Positions 9,387-19,196 of a DNA stretch of 64,000 nucleotides are shown piece after piece. A program made the translations under genes and the position numbers. The notes under the pieces were generated by a model that worked only from the letters and a program-made list of their open reading frames with translations, was not told where the DNA came from and did not search any database. The number at the start of each line of letters is the position of its first letter. The first letter of the stretch is position 1. The DNA is from Polaribacter sp. BM10 (lineage in GTDB: Bacteria > Bacteroidota > Bacteroidia > Flavobacteriales > Flavobacteriaceae), in NCBI RefSeq assembly GCF_002005425.1, contig NZ_CP019704.1:2314001-2378000 (forward strand), given 5' to 3'.

Positions 9387-9763
9387 TACTTATTTACTTT
9401 AGTCATTCGCCACTCCCAACTTCTACCACCTAGTTTTGCCGTATAATATACTTTCTTTCCTTTTACTCTATCTATTTTAATACGCATTGTGGTACCTGTT
9501 TTAAAAGGAAAATTAGGTAAAGTAGATTCTTGAATAATTAATTTATATTCACATTCTGTTAACCATTCGATATCAGATTTTATAAAATATTTTTTATTTT
9601 CGTGATATTCGATATATTCATCTTCTCCAAACTGAACTAAAACATCTTTACTACCAACTTTATACTTGAATGCGTTATTTTTTAAAATATTGCAATCAGC
9701 TAGTTTTGATGAGCTTAAGACTACAGCTCCTGCAAACGCGATTAAAAAGTATAATTTTTTCAT
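9386..9763 (-). CDS. Small exported protein of unknown function
   Basis: 125 aa with a clear signal peptide (MKKLYFLIAFAGAVVLSSS). The mature part is rich in beta-strand patterns (YKVGSKDVLVQFGEDEYIEY, TTMRIKIDRVKGKKVYYTAK) with two cysteines at about residues 24 and 71 that could pair. It looks like a small periplasmic beta-barrel or lipocalin-like fold, conserved-looking but without a family I can name. Monocistronic between two terminators or intergenic gaps. Confidence 0.75.
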   Translation of the reverse strand: MKKLYFLIAFAGAVVLSSSKLADCNILKNNAFKYKVGSKDVLVQFGEDEYIEYHENKKYFIKSDIEWLTECEYKLIIQESTLPNFPFKTGTTMRIKIDRVKGKKVYYTAKLGGRSWEWRMTKVNK

Positions 9764-9807
9764 GGCTAATCATTATAAATATAAAACTACAAAAAAAAAT
9801 AGTTTAA

Positions 9808-10323
9808 TTAAATGTTTATAACAGGGGTTTTTTCCTCTTTTTCATCTTTAATGATGGAAGGAAATATTGTAGGGGCAATTTTCTTTACAGGAGTGTATAA
9901 AATTGAGTTTTCTAAAGTTTCTTTTTCAATAAAAGGAATAGTATCGTTCATTTTTCCAAAGAAAATAAAAACTACACTTAAGATTAAACCTATTTTTAAT
10001 GCGCCAAAAACGCCTCCTAAAATTTTATTTATAATACCTAAAGATGCAAAATCTGCCAATTTAGTTAGCAATTTACCAATTAAGGCTATAGTTACTATAA
10101 TTATAATAAAAGTTGCAGCAAAAGCTGCTAAAGAAATGTATTCTTTGCTCCAAGATACGGATTTTTTTAAGAAATCACCTACAAAAAACGAAAAATGTAT
10201 TGCACCATAAACACCACCAATTAAAGCAACTAAAGATGCTATTTCTACAAAAAGCCCTTTCATTACACCTCTTACAAAACCAAACAGTAGCAATGCTGCA
10301 ATAACTATATCAAAAACATTCAT
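9808..10323 (-). CDS. CvpA family membrane protein
   Basis: 171 aa with the CvpA start (FDIVIAALLLFGFVRGVMKG) and four membrane helices (about 3-20, 26-48, 65-88, 103-127), followed by a short charged tail (EKEEKTP). The family is associated with colicin V production and purF expression in enterics, and with envelope maintenance elsewhere; its mechanism is unclear. It stands alone here. Confidence 0.85.
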   Translation of the reverse strand: MNVFDIVIAALLLFGFVRGVMKGLFVEIASLVALIGGVYGAIHFSFFVGDFLKKSVSWSKEYISLAAFAATFIIIIVTIALIGKLLTKLADFASLGIINKILGGVFGALKIGLILSVVFIFFGKMNDTIPFIEKETLENSILYTPVKKIAPTIFPSIIKDEKEEKTPVINI

Positions 10324-10378
10324 TAAATTAATTTCTTCAAACCTACACCTTTTTTTTAAAAATTAAAAATGGGCATTG

Positions 10379-10386
10379 TATCTTTG
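10379..10386 (+). promoter_or_regulatory. -7 promoter box TATCTTTG
   Basis: Exact match to the Bacteroidota sigma-ABfr -7 consensus TAnnTTTG, 18 bases before the ATG at 10405. No clear -33 TTG box is seen. Confidence 0.6.
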
Positions 10387-10404
10387 TAGTCTTAAATTTT
10401 AAGC

Positions 10405-10764
10405 ATGGAAAAAGTAGTAAACCTTAAAGAAAAATGGAATTTGTTAGTAGATAAACTTACGAAACAATTTGCTGATGGTGATGAGTTAAATATGGATGGA
10501 ATTATCTACTTAATTGGCGTACAAGAATTAGGTACTGGGCAAACTAGCTTTAAAAAAGATGAAAAAGTAAACTTAATGCATATTGCTATTTGTAAACTTT
10601 TAGAACCTTATGGTTATTATGAATTTGATTATTTTGATGATGATAGTTGGCCTCATTATAAAATAATTACAGAATTACCAAACTTAAAACCAGGTGAACA
10701 AACAGTTTTAATGAAAGAAGCAATTGTAAATTATTTTGATAATTTAAAATATTTAGAAGATTAA
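10405..10764 (+). CDS. Conserved-type cytoplasmic protein of unknown function
   Basis: 119 aa, acidic, no signal peptide or membrane helix. Begins VVNLKEKWNLLVDKL, with a central GIIYLIGVQELG segment and a Y/F-rich stretch (YGYYEFDYFDDDSWPHY). I recognise this as a type of short protein common in Flavobacteriia but cannot assign a function. It has its own TATCTTTG promoter. Its TAA stop overlaps the stop of the convergent SDR gene within the tetramer TTAA. Confidence 0.75.
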   Translation: MEKVVNLKEKWNLLVDKLTKQFADGDELNMDGIIYLIGVQELGTGQTSFKKDEKVNLMHIAICKLLEPYGYYEFDYFDDDSWPHYKIITELPNLKPGEQTVLMKEAIVNYFDNLKYLED

Positions 10765-11555
10765 GTTACACTCATTTTTCTAACTAAAACAGAAAATAAT
10801 TTAGGTATAAATCTTTTTACATAAACGCCTAATTTTTCTTTAAAACCAGCAATATAAACTTCTTCTTTATTTTTATTTATAGCCTTTAGCATTCGTTTTG
10901 CACAAAGTTCTGCAGACATGCCGTTACCAGTAGCTGCATCCATAATTCCTTGTGGTTTACCGCTACCGGTTAAAGCGTTTTTAGAAACATTTGTATTGAT
11001 AAATCCTGGACAAATTAGAGTTACTTTTAAATTTTTCTGATGAACTTCTGCTCGAAAACTATCAAAAAAACCATGTAAAGCATGTTTACTTGCCGCGTAA
11101 CTAGATCTTAATGGTGTTCCTATTTTACCTACAATACTTGTAGTTACCGCAAAATGACCATCTTTATTTTCTAAAAAATGAGGTAAAATAGCTTTTGTTA
11201 AGGCAACTGTGCCCAAGTAATTGATATCCATAATTCTTTTATCAACAGTAATTTCTGTTTCTTCTACTAAAGAGCGTTGACTAATTCCGCCATTATTTAT
11301 TAGTACATCTACACGTCCAAAAGCAGCTATAGCTTCTGTGGCTTTTTCTTCTAAACTCATATAGTCTTCTAAATCTAATGCTAAGATTTTAATATTATTA
11401 GCATTTTCGCATACTTGTTTCACCAAGGTTAGTGCCTCTAAATTTCTAGAAGATATAATAAGTTTTGCATTTTGCTTAGAGAGTTCTATTGCTAAAGCTT
11501 TACCAATACCAGAAGAAGCACCAGTTACCCAAACTACTTTATTAGAAAAAGACAT
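10761..11555 (-). CDS. Short-chain dehydrogenase/reductase (DHRS7B-like classical SDR)
   Basis: 264 aa Rossmann-fold oxidoreductase. TGASSGIG cofactor loop near residues 11-18, NNGG at about 88, catalytic Ser (TSIVG) and YAASK (Tyr-x-x-x-Lys) near residue 155. The C-terminal region with a basic stretch before the end suggests membrane association or a hydrophobic substrate. Substrate cannot be told from sequence. The start ATG is followed by SFSNKVVWVTGASSG, typical for the family. Confidence 0.88.
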   Translation of the reverse strand: MSFSNKVVWVTGASSGIGKALAIELSKQNAKLIISSRNLEALTLVKQVCENANNIKILALDLEDYMSLEEKATEAIAAFGRVDVLINNGGISQRSLVEETEITVDKRIMDINYLGTVALTKAILPHFLENKDGHFAVTTSIVGKIGTPLRSSYAASKHALHGFFDSFRAEVHQKNLKVTLICPGFINTNVSKNALTGSGKPQGIMDAATGNGMSAELCAKRMLKAINKNKEEVYIAGFKEKLGVYVKRFIPKLFSVLVRKMSVT

Positions 11556-11602
11556 ATTGTTAAATTTTGGTTTACAATATACCTAATTTATTAGAGAAAT
11601 AG

Positions 11603-11610
11603 TATTTTTG
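11603..11610 (+). promoter_or_regulatory. -7 promoter box TATTTTTG
   Basis: TAnnTTTG match 49 bases before the start of the TlpA-like gene at 11660. No convincing -33 box. Confidence 0.45.
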
Positions 11611-11659
11611 GTACACTTCTTGAAAATAGTATTTCGAGAAATAAAATCCGAAGAAAAAA

Positions 11660-13030
11660 ATGAAAAAAGTACTTGTTTTAATATTTTTTATATCATCATT
11701 TGCACAAGCTCAATTTAGTATTAATGGTACTTTAACTAATGATATAAAAACAGATTGGGCAATTTTATATAGAATAGAAGGCGCAAAACAAAAATTTGTT
11801 ACCAACACAACAATAAAAAAAGACACTATTGCTATTGAAGGTAAAAAGCAAACTATCGGTACTTTTCAGTTTGATTTACCTGCAGATGCCAAAATTGGAT
11901 CTTATAGAATTACCTACAGAACAGAAGCACCAGGTTTTGTAGATTTTATCTTCAACAAAGAAAATGTAAGCTTTACTTTTCACCCAGATTATCCTGAGCA
12001 AACTACTTTATTTTCTAATTCTGATGAAAATATTATTTACAAAAACTATTTAAGCGAAGTTTCTGTTGCACAACAAAAACTAGATTCTTTACAAATTACC
12101 GCTTTAAGAAACCCAGAAGTAGATTTAAAAACGAATTATAAAACTACTTTAGCAACAATTAATGCGATACAACAAAAATATTTAGAGAGTTCAAACGGAA
12201 TGTACGTTCAACCTTTTATTAAGGCAACTTCTAGATCAAATCCATCAGAAATAAAAACCAATGCAAAAGAGTATATGCAAAATATAAATGCTACTTTTTT
12301 TGATAATATGGATTTTTCTAGCAAAACATTAATAAATTCTTCTTTTTTAATTGATAGAATATCCGACTACATCTTTTACATTAATTACTCAGAAGATTTA
12401 GAACAACAACAAATACTTTACAAAAACGCTGTAAATAAAGTTTTTACGAAGGTAAAAGAAGTGGTATTTAGAAAAAACGTTATAGAGCTTTTGATTAATC
12501 AATTTGAGCAAAGTAAAAATTTAGAAATGGTAGATTATCTTTTTGACAATTACTACAACAAATTGCCTAAATCTTTACAAAACGAAAAATATAAAAACGA
12601 AAAACTATCTTTATTAGCGTCTGAAGTTGGTAGAATTGCACCCGATTTTTCTTGGAAAGAAAACGGCAAAAACTACAAATTATCTACTTTAAATGATGCT
12701 AAAAATTATGTTTTAATATTCTGGAGTACTAGTTGTTCTCATTGTTTAAGAGAAATACCACAATTGCATAAATTTTTGGCAAATAAAAACGAATTAAAAG
12801 CAGTCGCTTTTTCTCTAGAAAATGATGAATTTGGTTGGAATAACATGAAAACCACACTACCAAATTGGCATCATGTTTTAGGTCTTAACAAATGGGAAAA
12901 CAAGATTGCTAGAACATACAACATTAATTCTACGCCAACTTATTTTGTGTTAGATAGTGATAAGAAAATTATAGCAAAACCTCAAGATTTAGAAAAATTA
13001 AAAGCTTATTTAAACAATTTAGAAATGTAG
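11660..13030 (+). CDS. TlpA-like thiol-disulfide protein with large N-terminal region
   Basis: 456 aa. Signal peptide (1-17, ending AQA). Residues about 18-130 form a beta-rich domain of the DUF4369 type, then a helical region (130-320). A C-terminal thioredoxin-like domain (about 325-456) has the active site SCSHC (Cys359, Cys362), a cis-Pro loop (NINSTPTYFVLD), and the AP-F opening (RIAPDFSW). Exported redox protein that reduces or shuffles disulfides in the periplasm; partner unknown. Its 3' end overlaps the convergent YraN gene by 12 bases. Confidence 0.88.
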   Translation: MKKVLVLIFFISSFAQAQFSINGTLTNDIKTDWAILYRIEGAKQKFVTNTTIKKDTIAIEGKKQTIGTFQFDLPADAKIGSYRITYRTEAPGFVDFIFNKENVSFTFHPDYPEQTTLFSNSDENIIYKNYLSEVSVAQQKLDSLQITALRNPEVDLKTNYKTTLATINAIQQKYLESSNGMYVQPFIKATSRSNPSEIKTNAKEYMQNINATFFDNMDFSSKTLINSSFLIDRISDYIFYINYSEDLEQQQILYKNAVNKVFTKVKEVVFRKNVIELLINQFEQSKNLEMVDYLFDNYYNKLPKSLQNEKYKNEKLSLLASEVGRIAPDFSWKENGKNYKLSTLNDAKNYVLIFWSTSCSHCLREIPQLHKFLANKNELKAVAFSLENDEFGWNNMKTTLPNWHHVLGLNKWENKIARTYNINSTPTYFVLDSDKKIIAKPQDLEKLKAYLNNLEM

Positions 13031-13378
13031 AAAAGCATCTTCTAAGTGCTTAATTTTTGTTAATTTATGTTGCTGCACAATTGCAATAATATCAAATCTT
13101 ACATCTACATCTAAGTCGTTTTCTGTAACGTAATAATCTATTGCAGAAAGAAGTAATTTAATCTTTTTAGGGTTTACAAACTCTTCTGGATTACCAAAAT
13201 AATCTGTAGAGCGCGTTTTAACTTCTATTACAGCCAATGTGTTTTCTATTTTGGCTATGATGTCTACTTCTGCTTTTAAATAGCGGTAATTTTTTTCTAA
13301 AATAGTATACCCTTTTTCTAATAAAAAGTCTATTGCTATTTTTTCTCCTTTATCGCCAAGTTCATTGTGTGCAGCCAT
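13019..13378 (-). CDS. YraN/UPF0102 family nuclease-like protein
   Basis: 119 aa, full family length. Contains the N-terminal GDKGEKIAIDFLLEKGY, then LEKNYRYLKAEVDIIA and VIEVKTRS, the restriction-endonuclease-like D...E-x-K core typical of UPF0102. Function in the cell is not established; an endonuclease or Holliday-junction-type role is suggested by the fold. It starts 2 bases after the LD-carboxypeptidase stop, so the two are co-transcribed. Confidence 0.92.
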   Translation of the reverse strand: MAAHNELGDKGEKIAIDFLLEKGYTILEKNYRYLKAEVDIIAKIENTLAVIEVKTRSTDYFGNPEEFVNPKKIKLLLSAIDYYVTENDLDVDVRFDIIAIVQQHKLTKIKHLEDAFLHF

Positions 13379-13380
13379 TT

Positions 13381-14409
13381 TTAATTTTTAGAAAAATCTA
13401 ACAAACAATTCTCCATATCTATTTCTAACGTTACATTTCTACCAAAAATTAATGCTCGGTTATCGGCTTCGTGTCCCGCAGGAAAATCAAATACAACAGG
13501 TACATCTTGCGGTATTACATCTAAAATTAGTTGTTCTATAGAACTTCCCCATTTTGTAGAATTCTTTTTTATTAAAGACATATCTCCTACTATTACAGCT
13601 TTTACTTTTGTAAAATAACCTGCTCTTTTTAAGCTTTGTAACATTCTATCAATAGAATATTTATACTCGCCAATTTCTTCAATAAAAAGTATTTTTCCTT
13701 CTGTATTTAATTGACTTTTAGAACCTAACATAGATGTTAATATTGCTAAGTTTCCGCCAATTAATTGTCCTTTTAATTCAGAAATATTTAATTTATTTTT
13801 TCTATTCAACTCATTATCAGCAAACACATACTTTACATCTTCACCAAAAAGTGCTTTTTTAAAACTAGCAATTGTTTCTATAATTTCTTCTGGCTTTTCT
13901 TCTAGACTTGTAGCCATCATTCCGTGAATCGTTTCTACGCCTAAATTATGAATATGATTATGAAACGCAGTGATATCAGAATAACCAATTATCCACTTTG
14001 GGCTTTTCTTGAATTTATTAAAATCTAATTTATCTAAAATTCTAACAGAACCATAACCACCTCTGGCAGCCCAAATTGCTTTAATATTTGGATTATCTAA
14101 TGCATCTTGAAAATCTTGACAACGCTCATTATCAGTTCCGGCAAAATGGTTATTTTGGTTGAACATATTTTTACCCAAAACCACTTTTAAACCCCAACTT
14201 TCTGCTAATTTTTTAGCTTTATCTACTGTTGCTTTTCTTCCTCTTAAAATTCCTGCAGGTGCAACAATTGCAATAGTATCTCCTTGTTTTAAATATGGTG
14301 GCGTAACTAAATTATTGCTTTTTTCTTGCGCATATATAGTTGAAAAAACAACTAATAAAATGGTTGTAAGTACTTGTATTTTCTTCAAAATGAATCTTTT
14401 TTTTAGCAT
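13381..14409 (-). CDS. LD-carboxypeptidase (peptidase S66, LdcA/MccF-like), exported
   Basis: 342 aa. Signal peptide at about residues 8-28 (ILLVVFSTIYAQ). S66 signatures: GDTIAIVAPAG at the start of the mature domain, ARGGYGSVRILD, the nucleophile motif WIIGYSDIT, then the acid region FIEEIGEYKYSIDRML and the histidine in PAGHEADN. It would trim the terminal D-residue from muropeptide tetrapeptides in cell-wall recycling, here in the periplasm. A second ATG (6 codons in) is also possible as a start. Confidence 0.92.
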   Translation of the reverse strand: MLKKRFILKKIQVLTTILLVVFSTIYAQEKSNNLVTPPYLKQGDTIAIVAPAGILRGRKATVDKAKKLAESWGLKVVLGKNMFNQNNHFAGTDNERCQDFQDALDNPNIKAIWAARGGYGSVRILDKLDFNKFKKSPKWIIGYSDITAFHNHIHNLGVETIHGMMATSLEEKPEEIIETIASFKKALFGEDVKYVFADNELNRKNKLNISELKGQLIGGNLAILTSMLGSKSQLNTEGKILFIEEIGEYKYSIDRMLQSLKRAGYFTKVKAVIVGDMSLIKKNSTKWGSSIEQLILDVIPQDVPVVFDFPAGHEADNRALIFGRNVTLEIDMENCLLDFSKN

Positions 14410-14453
14410 TTAATCGCTTAAATAACTAGCGAATGTAAATGTATCTATTTTCG

Positions 14454-14486
14454 TTGACTTTTAAAACCGTGTTTTTTGTACTTTTG
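14454..14486 (+). promoter_or_regulatory. metG promoter (-33 TTG, -7 TACTTTTG)
   Basis: TTG at 14454-14456 and TACTTTTG at 14479-14486 with a 22-base spacer, the standard Bacteroidota layout. The -7 box lies 27 bases before the metG ATG. Confidence 0.65.
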
Positions 14487-14513
14487 CACTTCTAAAAATA
14501 ACACAAAGAACAC

Positions 14514-16568
14514 ATGAGTGCTCCAAAAAGATATACAATTACAGCAGCTTTACCTTATACAAATGGTCCTATTCACATTGGTCATTTAGCAGGTGTTTAC
14601 GTGCCAGCAGATATTTACGCACGTTATTTACGTTTAACAGGTAAAGATGTTGCATACATCTGTGGTTCTGATGAGCATGGTGTTGCAATACCAATGAGAG
14701 CAAAAAAAGAAGGTGTTTCTCCGCAAGATATTATCGATAAATACCATGGTATTATTAAAAAATCGTTTTCAGATTTTGGTATTTCTTTTGATAATTATTC
14801 TAGAACTTCATCAGAAATACATCACAAAACTGCATCAGAATTTTTTACAAAATTGTATGAAAACGGAGATTTTGTAGAAGAAGTTTCAGAACAATTATAT
14901 GACGCAGAAGCAAACCAATTTTTAGCAGATAGATTTGTAATTGGAACTTGCCCAAAATGCGGTTTCGAAGAAAGTTATGGTGATCAATGTGAAAATTGTG
15001 GTACATCTCATAACGCAACAGATTTAATCAATCCTAAATCTGCAATAACTGGTAATGTGCCTTCTTTAAAAGAAACAAAACACTGGTTTTTACCTTTAGA
15101 TAAGCACGAAGAATTTTTACGTGAATGGATCTTAAAAGGACATAAAAAGGATTGGAAACCTAATGTTTACGGACAAGTAAAAAGTTGGGTAGACGATGGT
15201 TTAAGACCAAGAGCAGTAACTAGAGATTTAGACTGGGGGATTCCGGTACCTGTAGAAGGTGCAGATGGTAAAGTTTTATACGTTTGGTTCGATGCTCCAA
15301 TTGGTTACATTTCTTCTACCAAAGAATGGGCTGCAAGAGAAGGCAAAAACTGGGAAGATTACTGGAAAAAAGACGACACCAAGTTGGTGCATTTTATTGG
15401 TAAAGATAATATTGTTTTTCACTGTATTATTTTTCCGAGTATGTTAAAAGCTCACGGAGATTACATTTTACCAGACAACGTACCAGCAAATGAATTTTTA
15501 AATTTAGAAGGAAATAAATTATCGACTTCTAAAAATTGGGCAGTTTGGTTACACGAATATTTAGAAGAATTTCCAGATCAACAAGATGTTTTACGTTATA
15601 CATTAACGGCAAACGCGCCAGAAAGTAAAGACAATGATTTTACATGGAAAGATTTTCAGGCTAAAAATAATAGCGAATTAGTTGCCATATTTGGTAACTT
15701 TATAAACAGAGTTGTTGTTTTAACAAATAAATATTACCAAGGGCAAGTGCCACTTGCAAGTAATTATACAGAAGTTGACGAAGATGTTTTAGCTGCTGTA
15801 AAAGAGTTTCCTAATATTATTGGTAAATCTATAGAAAGATATAGGTTTAGAGAAGCTAGCCAAGAATTAATGAACTTAGCAAGACTTGGAAACAAATATT
15901 TAGCCGATGAAGAGCCATGGAAAGTAATAAAGGTTGATGCAGCACGCGTGCAAACAATTATGTATGTGGCATTGCAAATTTCTGCAGCTTTAGCAGTTGT
16001 TTCAGAACCATTTTTACCTTTTACATCAACAAAATTAAAAGGTATTTTAAATCTTGATTTAAATCTTTCTTGGGAAGATATAACAGTAAAAGATATATTA
16101 TTACCTGCTGAACACCAAATAAATAAAGCAGAGTTATTGTTTTCTAAAATTGAAGACAAAACAATTGAGGCTCAAGTAGCAAAGTTAGAAGCAACTAAAA
16201 TTGCCAACGAACAAGAAAATAAAGTTGTAGAACCACAAAAGGAAACCATAGAGTTTGATGATTTTACAAAATTAGACATTCGAATTGGTACCATTTTAGA
16301 AGCAGAAAAAGTTGCAAAAACTAAAAAACTTTTAAAACTAAAGGTTGATGTTGGTATAGACACAAGAACTATTGTTTCTGGTATTGCAGAGAGTTTTTCT
16401 CCGGATGATATTATTGGTCAGCAAGTTTCTGTATTAGTAAACTTAGCACCTAGAAAAATTAGAGGTGTAGAAAGCCAAGGAATGATTTTAATGACAGACA
16501 CACCAGAAGGAAAACTAGCTTTTGTTGAACCTGAAAAGGCCGTGAAAAACGGACAACAAGTGAGTTAG
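14514..16568 (+). CDS. metG: Methionyl-tRNA synthetase
   Basis: 684 aa. Class I synthetase with HIGH motif (HIGH at residues 21-24), zinc knuckle CPKCG...CENCG (about residues 147-165), and KMSKS-type motif KLSTS (about 334-338). An anticodon-binding helical domain follows. A C-terminal EMAP/Trbp111-type tRNA-binding domain lies at about 580-684 ([22 protein letters not shown]). Charges tRNA-Met for initiation and elongation. Full length; monocistronic with its own promoter and terminator. Confidence 0.98.
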   Translation: MSAPKRYTITAALPYTNGPIHIGHLAGVYVPADIYARYLRLTGKDVAYICGSDEHGVAIPMRAKKEGVSPQDIIDKYHGIIKKSFSDFGISFDNYSRTSSEIHHKTASEFFTKLYENGDFVEEVSEQLYDAEANQFLADRFVIGTCPKCGFEESYGDQCENCGTSHNATDLINPKSAITGNVPSLKETKHWFLPLDKHEEFLREWILKGHKKDWKPNVYGQVKSWVDDGLRPRAVTRDLDWGIPVPVEGADGKVLYVWFDAPIGYISSTKEWAAREGKNWEDYWKKDDTKLVHFIGKDNIVFHCIIFPSMLKAHGDYILPDNVPANEFLNLEGNKLSTSKNWAVWLHEYLEEFPDQQDVLRYTLTANAPESKDNDFTWKDFQAKNNSELVAIFGNFINRVVVLTNKYYQGQVPLASNYTEVDEDVLAAVKEFPNIIGKSIERYRFREASQELMNLARLGNKYLADEEPWKVIKVDAARVQTIMYVALQISAALAVVSEPFLPFTSTKLKGILNLDLNLSWEDITVKDILLPAEHQINKAELLFSKIEDKTIEAQVAKLEATKIANEQENKVVEPQKETIEFDDFTKLDIRIGTILEAEKVAKTKKLLKLKVDVGIDTRTIVSGIAESFSPDDIIGQQVSVLVNLAPRKIRGVESQGMILMTDTPEGKLAFVEPEKAVKNGQQVS

Positions 16569-16587
16569 ATAAATGCAATAAATTAAC

Positions 16588-16620
16588 TAAAAAGTCGCTT
16601 TTTAGCGGCTTTTTTTATTT
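16588..16620 (+). terminator. Rho-independent terminator after metG
   Basis: AAGTCGCT / AGCGGCTT stem (one G-T pair) with loop TTTT followed by TTTTTT. Confidence 0.8.
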
Positions 16621-16684
16621 AAAGCATTAAAAACATTCTAAATATTCGGCATAATTTTTGATATATTTATAAAAAAAATATGCT

Positions 16685-19108
16685 ATGAAAAAACACTACC
16701 TTATTAAAATTTGCTGCCTATTATTTACAGTAGCTCACATCAATCTTAACCTGCAAGCCCAAGAAAAACAATCGATAGACTCTCTTTTTTTAAACAATAG
16801 TGCACACTTTAAAGAAGTAGTGTATGCACATTTAAACAAATCTATATACATTAAAGGAGAAAATATTGGCTTTACGGCTTATAGTTTTGATAAGTACAAA
16901 AATAATCTCTCTAAAAGTACTTCTAATTTGTACTGCCTAATTTATGATAGCAATAAAAAACTTGTTAAAAAACAATTGCTAAAAGTAGAAAACGGTATTG
17001 CTAACGGAGTCTTTGATGTAGATAAAGACTTTAAAACTGGAACCTACACTTTTAAGGCATACACAAATTGGATGCTTAACTTTTCCAAAGAAAGCTTTTT
17101 TACAGATTCCTTTGACGTTATTGATCCTCAAGAAACAAAAGTTGTTGCTAAAACTAAAAAAAGCGATAAAATAGATCTTCAAATTTTGCCAGAAAGTGGC
17201 CATCTACTTACCGGTGTTATTAATACACTAGGCGTTGTTGCCAAAGATAGTTTAGGTTACGGTATTTCTAATTTAAAAGGAAGCATACTTGATCAACAAA
17301 ACAACTTTATTACTTCTTTTAAATTAAACGATTTAGGCATTGGGCGTTTTTCTATGAAACCAATTAAAAATAAAACGTATAAAGTTCAATTAGAAAATGC
17401 CAAAGATTTTATTACCAATTTTGGTGCTAACTCAAAAAATAACGGAATTATACTACAACTAAACAGTAATGAAAATGAAATCATAATTTCTTCTGTGACC
17501 AATAAAAGTTCTCTACCTTTTTTAAAAGGAAAAACCTATACACTTGCTTATCAAAACGGAGCGAAACTAACCAAAATTGAAATTCAGTTTGACAAAGAAA
17601 ATAGTATTAGTAAAAAAATTGCGCTAAAAAACTTAAAATCAGGTATTACTATTTTTACACTTTTTGATGCTCAAAACAATCCGATTGCAGAAAGATTATT
17701 TTTTAATTACAAAAATATTAACATAAACAAAATTGAAAATGCTTCTGTAAATAATATTAAAGATACCCTATACAACTTCAATTTTAAATTTAAAAAAGGC
17801 TTTAAAGATTTTAACAACATTAGCGTTTCTATATTACCAAAGGGCACAAAATCGTACAATAAAAACTCTAATATTATCTCTAATGTTTTAATTAAACCTT
17901 ATATAAAAGGATACCTACAAAACGGTGGATATTATTTTACAAATATCAACAGTCAAAAAAAATATGATTTAGATAATCTACTTATCACTCAAGGTTGGAG
18001 CAGTTTTAATTGGAGAAAATTATTCTCTCAAAAAAACAACTTTGCACATTCCTTTGAAAAAGGAATTACAGTAAAGTTTAATATTCAAAATGAAAAAAAT
18101 AGCCAAAAACAATTTTTAATTCATGCCTTGTCTAATAACTCACCGCAATATATATCTTTAAATGATGATTCTAAGAATACTTTTGTATTAAATGATTATT
18201 ATCCTACTAATGACGAGAAAGCATATATTTCTTCAATTAGGAAAAAAGACGGAAATTTATTTAAAACACCAATGTATCCACAATTTTTCCCAAATAGTAT
18301 ACCCGAAACAAACAAAAGTGCAAAGCATTTAACAACAAACAATAACTTTTATGCCATAGAAAATGCTTTTGAGCTAACCACTTTTAATAGTTTAAATACA
18401 GGTGATTTTTTAGATGAAGTTATAATTAAAACAAACTTAGAAGAAAAGCGTATTTTAGAAATTAAAAAAGAAAGTTTTGCAAAAGTAAAATTTACAACAT
18501 TACAAGATAGTTACCTAACCTTAGAAGAATTTATAAACATTTACGGTCTAAGTTTTAATGCTCGTAAAAACTATATAACTGGAACTTTAGACATAGGCTT
18601 AAGTAGAAGTATTCGCTATCAAAGTTCATATAGTGAGGGTAACCTGGGAGGTACTATTATCTATTTAGACGGGCAAAGGCTGTTAGACAACAGTATATTA
18701 TTTAATTTGTCAATGAGTATAGTGGATTATGTTGAATTTAATCGAAGTTCATTTGGAGAAGGTTTTACAAATAATGATGGGGTAATACGTATTGTAACCA
18801 ACCCTATGAAATTTTACCAACCAATAAAAAGACAAACAACCACAGAAATAAAATTTCCTTTAACTTTTTCTAACCCAAAAAAATTCTATGTACCTAAATA
18901 CAATTCATATACAGACAATTTTTATAAAAAATACGGAGTAGTAGATTGGCTTCCTATGAATAAAATTGATGAAAATGGAAACTTAAATTTAGATGTTAAA
19001 AATATTAAAACTGATAAAATCACCTTGTTCTTTGAAGGTGTATCTGCTGATGGTGAGTTTATTTTTGATAAAAAGACCGTTGACATAATACCCAATAAAC
19101 TTTTTTAA
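16685..19108 (+). CDS. Tandem exported protein 1: MG2-like N-terminus with TonB-plug-like C-terminus
   Basis: 807 aa. Signal peptide (1-25, ending LQAQ). Residues about 45-140 resemble an alpha-2-macroglobulin MG2-type domain (KSIYIKGENIGFTAYSF; GNFDV-type turn at GVFDVDKDFKTGTY). Several further beta-domains follow to about 570. The region at about 575-720 resembles a TonB-receptor plug: LDEVIIKTN, IIYLDGQRLLDNS, DYVEFN, GVIRIVT. There is no beta-barrel after it. Such plug-bearing, barrel-less proteins occur in Bacteroidota; function is unknown and an outer-membrane/periplasm role is inferred. First of three adjacent paralogues. Confidence 0.82.
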   Translation: MKKHYLIKICCLLFTVAHINLNLQAQEKQSIDSLFLNNSAHFKEVVYAHLNKSIYIKGENIGFTAYSFDKYKNNLSKSTSNLYCLIYDSNKKLVKKQLLKVENGIANGVFDVDKDFKTGTYTFKAYTNWMLNFSKESFFTDSFDVIDPQETKVVAKTKKSDKIDLQILPESGHLLTGVINTLGVVAKDSLGYGISNLKGSILDQQNNFITSFKLNDLGIGRFSMKPIKNKTYKVQLENAKDFITNFGANSKNNGIILQLNSNENEIIISSVTNKSSLPFLKGKTYTLAYQNGAKLTKIEIQFDKENSISKKIALKNLKSGITIFTLFDAQNNPIAERLFFNYKNININKIENASVNNIKDTLYNFNFKFKKGFKDFNNISVSILPKGTKSYNKNSNIISNVLIKPYIKGYLQNGGYYFTNINSQKKYDLDNLLITQGWSSFNWRKLFSQKNNFAHSFEKGITVKFNIQNEKNSQKQFLIHALSNNSPQYISLNDDSKNTFVLNDYYPTNDEKAYISSIRKKDGNLFKTPMYPQFFPNSIPETNKSAKHLTTNNNFYAIENAFELTTFNSLNTGDFLDEVIIKTNLEEKRILEIKKESFAKVKFTTLQDSYLTLEEFINIYGLSFNARKNYITGTLDIGLSRSIRYQSSYSEGNLGGTIIYLDGQRLLDNSILFNLSMSIVDYVEFNRSSFGEGFTNNDGVIRIVTNPMKFYQPIKRQTTTEIKFPLTFSNPKKFYVPKYNSYTDNFYKKYGVVDWLPMNKIDENGNLNLDVKNIKTDKITLFFEGVSADGEFIFDKKTVDIIPNKLF

Positions 19109-19196
19109 GTTGACATAAAAAATCAGTTACTTAAATAAAATTCACTGCTGATAAATTTAGCTGTGTGTTTTATTATCTCTTTAAATAAAAACTGCT

